DNA from: DATAOG01 sp963753685
Lineage (GTDB): Bacteria > Pseudomonadota > Alphaproteobacteria > Geminicoccales > Geminicoccaceae
Length of the DNA stretch: 64,000 nt
Assembly (NCBI GenBank): GCA_963753685.1
Contig: CAVWDE010000025.1
Location: 62,001-126,000 of the forward strand
Direction of reading: 5' to 3'
The notes under the pieces are model-generated. The model was not told the origin of the DNA, ran no database searches, and worked only from the letters and a program-made list of their open reading frames with translations. The position numbers were made by a program, and so were the translations under genes. Below, in pieces: positions 61,705 through 64,000 of this stretch; position 1 is the stretch's first letter, and each line of letters starts with the position of its first letter.

Positions 61705-62413
61705 AATTGGCGTACAGCTGGTGCGCGGCCTGATTGAGCCTCGGCATGTGGGCCGCGGCCTCGGCCGGAAAGCGGGCGGCGCCGTCGGGACCCAGGCGCA
61801 GGACCAGGGCTTCGGTGGTCGCGGGATCGGCAAACCAGTCGGCGAGCGTCGGGACGTCGACCTCGGCATGGAACTGCAGGCCGAAGGCGCGCTCGCCGAC
61901 CGCCAGCGCTTGCACCGCGCAGGCACCCGAGGTGGCGAGCACGCTCGCGGCCGGGGGCGGCGTCACCACCTCGGCCGCATGCCATTGCAGGAAGCGGGTC
62001 GTCGGCGCCAGCCCCGCGAACAGCGGATGGCCCCGCCCGGCCTCGGTCAGGTCGACCTCGAACACGCCGACCTCGGGGGTCGCGGCCGGCCGCACCTCGC
62101 CACCGAGTGCTGCCGCCAGCAGCTGGTGACCGAGGCAGATGCCGAGATAGGGCATCCCCAGCTCCAGGACCGCGCTCCGGATCGCCTGCTTCTCAGGCCG
62201 CAGCCACGGATGCTCGTCCTCCTGCCAGACGTCCTGGGCGCCGCCCATGACCAGGAGCGCATCGTAGTCCTCGAGCGCCGGGATCGCGCCACCCGCCTGC
62301 AGCGCGATCACGTCCCATTCGATGCCATCCGCCCGCAGGCAGTCGCGGAAGATGCCGGGATGCGCGAGCTCCATATGCTGGAACACGAGCACGCGGGGTC
62401 GGCGTCGGGCCAT
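61688..62413 (-). CDS. Class I glutamine amidotransferase domain protein
   Basis: 241 residues from ATG 62413. Fold type 1 GATase: VLVFQHMELAHPGIFRDCLR, DYDALLVMGGAQDVWQEDEH, with the nucleophile elbow YLGICLGHQLLAAALGGEVR (catalytic Cys) and the His in FGLQFHAEVDVPTLADWF. The Glu completing the triad follows the His. Stand-alone members include gamma-glutamyl hydrolases or transferases for polyamines and xenobiotics; a partner synthase is not adjacent. An ATG eight codons upstream (62437) is possible. Confidence 0.92.
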   Translation of the reverse strand: MARRRPRVLVFQHMELAHPGIFRDCLRADGIEWDVIALQAGGAIPALEDYDALLVMGGAQDVWQEDEHPWLRPEKQAIRSAVLELGMPYLGICLGHQLLAAALGGEVRPAATPEVGVFEVDLTEAGRGHPLFAGLAPTTRFLQWHAAEVVTPPPAASVLATSGACAVQALAVGERAFGLQFHAEVDVPTLADWFADPATTEALVLRLGPDGAARFPAEAAAHMPRLNQAAHQLYANFSALL

Positions 62414-62579
62414 GCAGGTCATCCTTGTAGCGCGCAAGCCAGGGGAGCGCCGCCACTTGATAGCGCCCGCCGCCGCTGAAGACGAGACCCGCTGATCGTC
62501 TCTCGCCGCGCCGAGGGGCTACCCGACCTGCGCTTCGCCGGCTAAGAAGGCCGGGTCGAGCGACGGGGGAGGAAGGAAA

Positions 62580-63386
62580 ATGAACCGTGTGCTGATCACC
62601 GGTGCCGCAGGCGGCATCGGGCGGCGGATCCGGCCGCTGCTGCGTGGCGTTTATCCGGTGCTGCGGCTGTCGGATGTGGTCGAGATCCAGACCGAGGCGG
62701 GCGAGGAGTTCGTCAAGGCCGACCTCGCCGATCTCGCGGCGGTCGAGAGGCTTTGCGCCGGCGTCGACGGCATCATCCACCTCGGCGCTTCCTCGGTCGA
62801 GGACGCCTGGGAGCCGGTCCTGCAGAACAACATCATCGGCGGCTACAACGTCTTCGAGGCGGCCCGCCGGCAGGGTGTGCGCCGGATCGTGTTCGCGACC
62901 ACCAACCACGTGGTGGGCTTCTACCGGCGCCAGCGGACCATCGACCACACCGTCAGGGTGCGCCCCGACTCGCGCTACGGCGTCAGCAAGGCGTTCGGCG
63001 AGGCGCTCGGGCGCATGTACGCCGACAAATACGGGCTTGGCGTGTTCAACATCCGGATCGGCAACTTGTGGGAACAACCGGTCGATCGCCGACGACTGTC
63101 GATCTGGATCAGCCCGCGCGATCTGGTCCAGCTGATGCGGATCGGCCTCGACCACCCGCAGATCCACTTCGAGATCGTCTACGGCGTCTCCGACAACGCC
63201 CGCGCCTGGTACGACAACGCCAACGCCTATCGCCTCGGCTACCGGCCCGAGGACCAGGCCGAGGACTACGCGGCGAGCGCCACCGAGGCCGACCTCAAGC
63301 TGCCGCCGGACCCGATCGGCGAGCAGTTCCAGGGCGGCGGATTCTGCGCCATGGAATTCTCAGGGGATGTGAAGAAAATCACCTAA
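62580..63386 (+). CDS. NAD-dependent uronate dehydrogenase-like SDR (extended)
   Basis: 268 residues. NAD-binding: MNRVLITGAAGGIGRRIRPL (GxxGxxG), DGIIHLGASSVEDAWEPVLQ, NIIGGYNVFEAARRQGVRRI. Catalytic Tyr-x3-Lys in DSRYGVSKAFGEALGRMYAD. The substrate-side block RIGNLWEQPVDRRRLSIWIS and HFEIVYGVSDNARAWYDNAN matches uronate dehydrogenases (udh), which oxidise galacturonate or glucuronate to the aldarolactone. Length matches udh (about 265). GGGGGAGGAAGG precedes ATG 62580. Followed by a partial methyltransferase gene 14 bases downstream. Confidence 0.88.
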   Translation: MNRVLITGAAGGIGRRIRPLLRGVYPVLRLSDVVEIQTEAGEEFVKADLADLAAVERLCAGVDGIIHLGASSVEDAWEPVLQNNIIGGYNVFEAARRQGVRRIVFATTNHVVGFYRRQRTIDHTVRVRPDSRYGVSKAFGEALGRMYADKYGLGVFNIRIGNLWEQPVDRRRLSIWISPRDLVQLMRIGLDHPQIHFEIVYGVSDNARAWYDNANAYRLGYRPEDQAEDYAASATEADLKLPPDPIGEQFQGGGFCAMEFSGDVKKIT

Positions 63387-63400
63387 CGGTCTATAATGCC

Positions 63401-64000
63401 ATGGAGTTCGATCGGTTTGATCGCCGTCACTATCCGACCCTCGGGGTGCAGGACGGCTATCGCGAATGGGCGCCGACCTACGAGCGCGTGGTCCAGGACG
63501 AGATGGACCTGCGGCTGCTCGAGCGGCTGACCACGGTCGACTGGGGCGGCCGGCGCCGGGCGATCGATCTCGCCTGCGGCACCGGGCGGATCGGCACCTG
63601 GCTGCGGGCGCAGGGCCTGCCGCATCTGGACGGCATCGACCTGACCCCGGAAATGCTCGCCAGGGCGCGCGCGCGGGGCCTCTACGACCGCCTGCTGCAG
63701 GGCGACCTGCGCGCGACCGGCCTGGCGCCCGCGAGCTACGATCTGGCAACCGTGGTCCTGGCCGACGAGCACCTTCCCGACCTCGTGCCGCTCTATGCCG
63801 AAGCCGCACGGCTCACTGCCCCGGGCGGCCGCTTCGTGATCGTCGGCTACCACCCGTTCTTCCTGATGATCGGCATCCCGACCCACTTCGATCGCGCCGA
63901 CGGCACGCCGGCCGCGATCGAGAGCCACGTCCATCTGTTCAGCGATCATGTCAGGGCGGCGCTCGCCGCCGGCTTCGCCCTGCTCGAGATGGCAGAAGGC
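63401..64000 (+). CDS. Class I SAM-dependent methyltransferase, partial (runs off right edge)
   Basis: 200 residues visible. Motif I: AIDLACGTGRIGTWLRAQGL; LDGIDLTPEMLARARARGLY; motif post-I: LLQGDLRATGLAPASYDLAT; motif IV/V-like: AEAARLTAPGGRFVIVGYHP. N-terminus: MEFDRFDRRHYPTLGVQDGY, REWAPTYERVVQDEMDLRLL. The DxGYREWAPTYE opening is common in small-molecule methyltransferases of the UbiE/methyltransferase-25 class. The start ATG at 63401 fits; substrate unknown. The gene continues past base 64000. Confidence 0.86.
   Translation, partial: MEFDRFDRRHYPTLGVQDGYREWAPTYERVVQDEMDLRLLERLTTVDWGGRRRAIDLACGTGRIGTWLRAQGLPHLDGIDLTPEMLARARARGLYDRLLQGDLRATGLAPASYDLATVVLADEHLPDLVPLYAEAARLTAPGGRFVIVGYHPFFLMIGIPTHFDRADGTPAAIESHVHLFSDHVRAALAAGFALLEMAEG

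Noticed and set aside
63392..63397. Perfect TATAAT as a promoter for the terminal methyltransferase
   Set aside because: It lies only three bases before the ATG, so transcription would begin inside the coding start, and no good -35 element is visible.

Overview
The window is GC-rich, densely coded chromosomal DNA of an alphaproteobacterium, probably Rhodospirillales or Geminicoccales-like. The basis is family content and synteny: accB-accC-aat-DUF2155-mlaD as one block, DUF1127 proteins, a TRAP transporter, GcvA-type LysR regulators and many orphan periplasmic binding proteins. I see no rRNA or tRNA gene, no intact transposase and no CRISPR array.

Layout. 1-5 kb: a frameshifted Leu-type dehydrogenase, a GlsB-like membrane protein and an orphan NMT1-like binding protein, then a patchwork of a REP-like AAAAGGTGTCA array, a truncated second glsB copy and short intergenic duplications. 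5-10 kb: PA2779/PA2778-type pair, glyoxylate/hydroxypyruvate reductase and two tandem GT2 glycosyltransferases. 9.9-12.7 kb: a ruined TIR / STAND NTPase / TPR gene, a dead immune-receptor-like system. 13.4-15.9 kb: PEP synthase behind a perfect FNR/FixK-type box. 15.9-20.9 kb: VOC protein, molybdenum hydroxylase large subunit and ThDP enzyme as one minus-strand operon. 21-22.4 kb: SleB-like cell-wall hydrolase. 22.4-28.1 kb: four-gene 2-oxoacid:ferredoxin oxidoreductase operon with two flavoproteins. 28-33 kb: mlaD, DUF2155, aat, accC, accB and the stump of aroQ, then a Phd/VapC pair. 34-45 kb: GNAT, DinB, DUF1127 proteins, methyltransferase, GcvA-like regulator, HigBA-like pair, enolase-superfamily enzyme, amino-acid-type binding protein (apparent ATT start), MarC, RraA-like protein and a secreted beta-helix protein. 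44-52.6 kb: phosphofructokinase, a DddP-like M24 protein with all DMSP-lyase ligands, VapBC, two tandem family-1 binding proteins, GST, AhpD-like protein and MazEF. 52.7-64 kb: TRAP operon, orphan HigA, Uma2 protein, amino-acid binding protein, aminotransferase, AraC regulator, MFS transporter, glutamine amidotransferase, uronate-dehydrogenase-like SDR and a partial methyltransferase.

How it fits together. Much of the content serves uptake and oxidation of small organic acids, amino acids and sugars (six binding proteins, TRAP system, 2-oxoacid oxidoreductase, ThDP enzyme, uronate dehydrogenase, PEP synthase for gluconeogenesis). Four complete toxin-antitoxin pairs and one orphan antitoxin sit between these genes.

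Data-quality caution: nine reading-frame breaks in otherwise well-conserved genes are all of the +1 type, several in short homopolymers. They look like sequencing or assembly insertions rather than gene death. The TIR gene is different: it has breaks in both directions plus an in-frame stop, and looks truly decayed.
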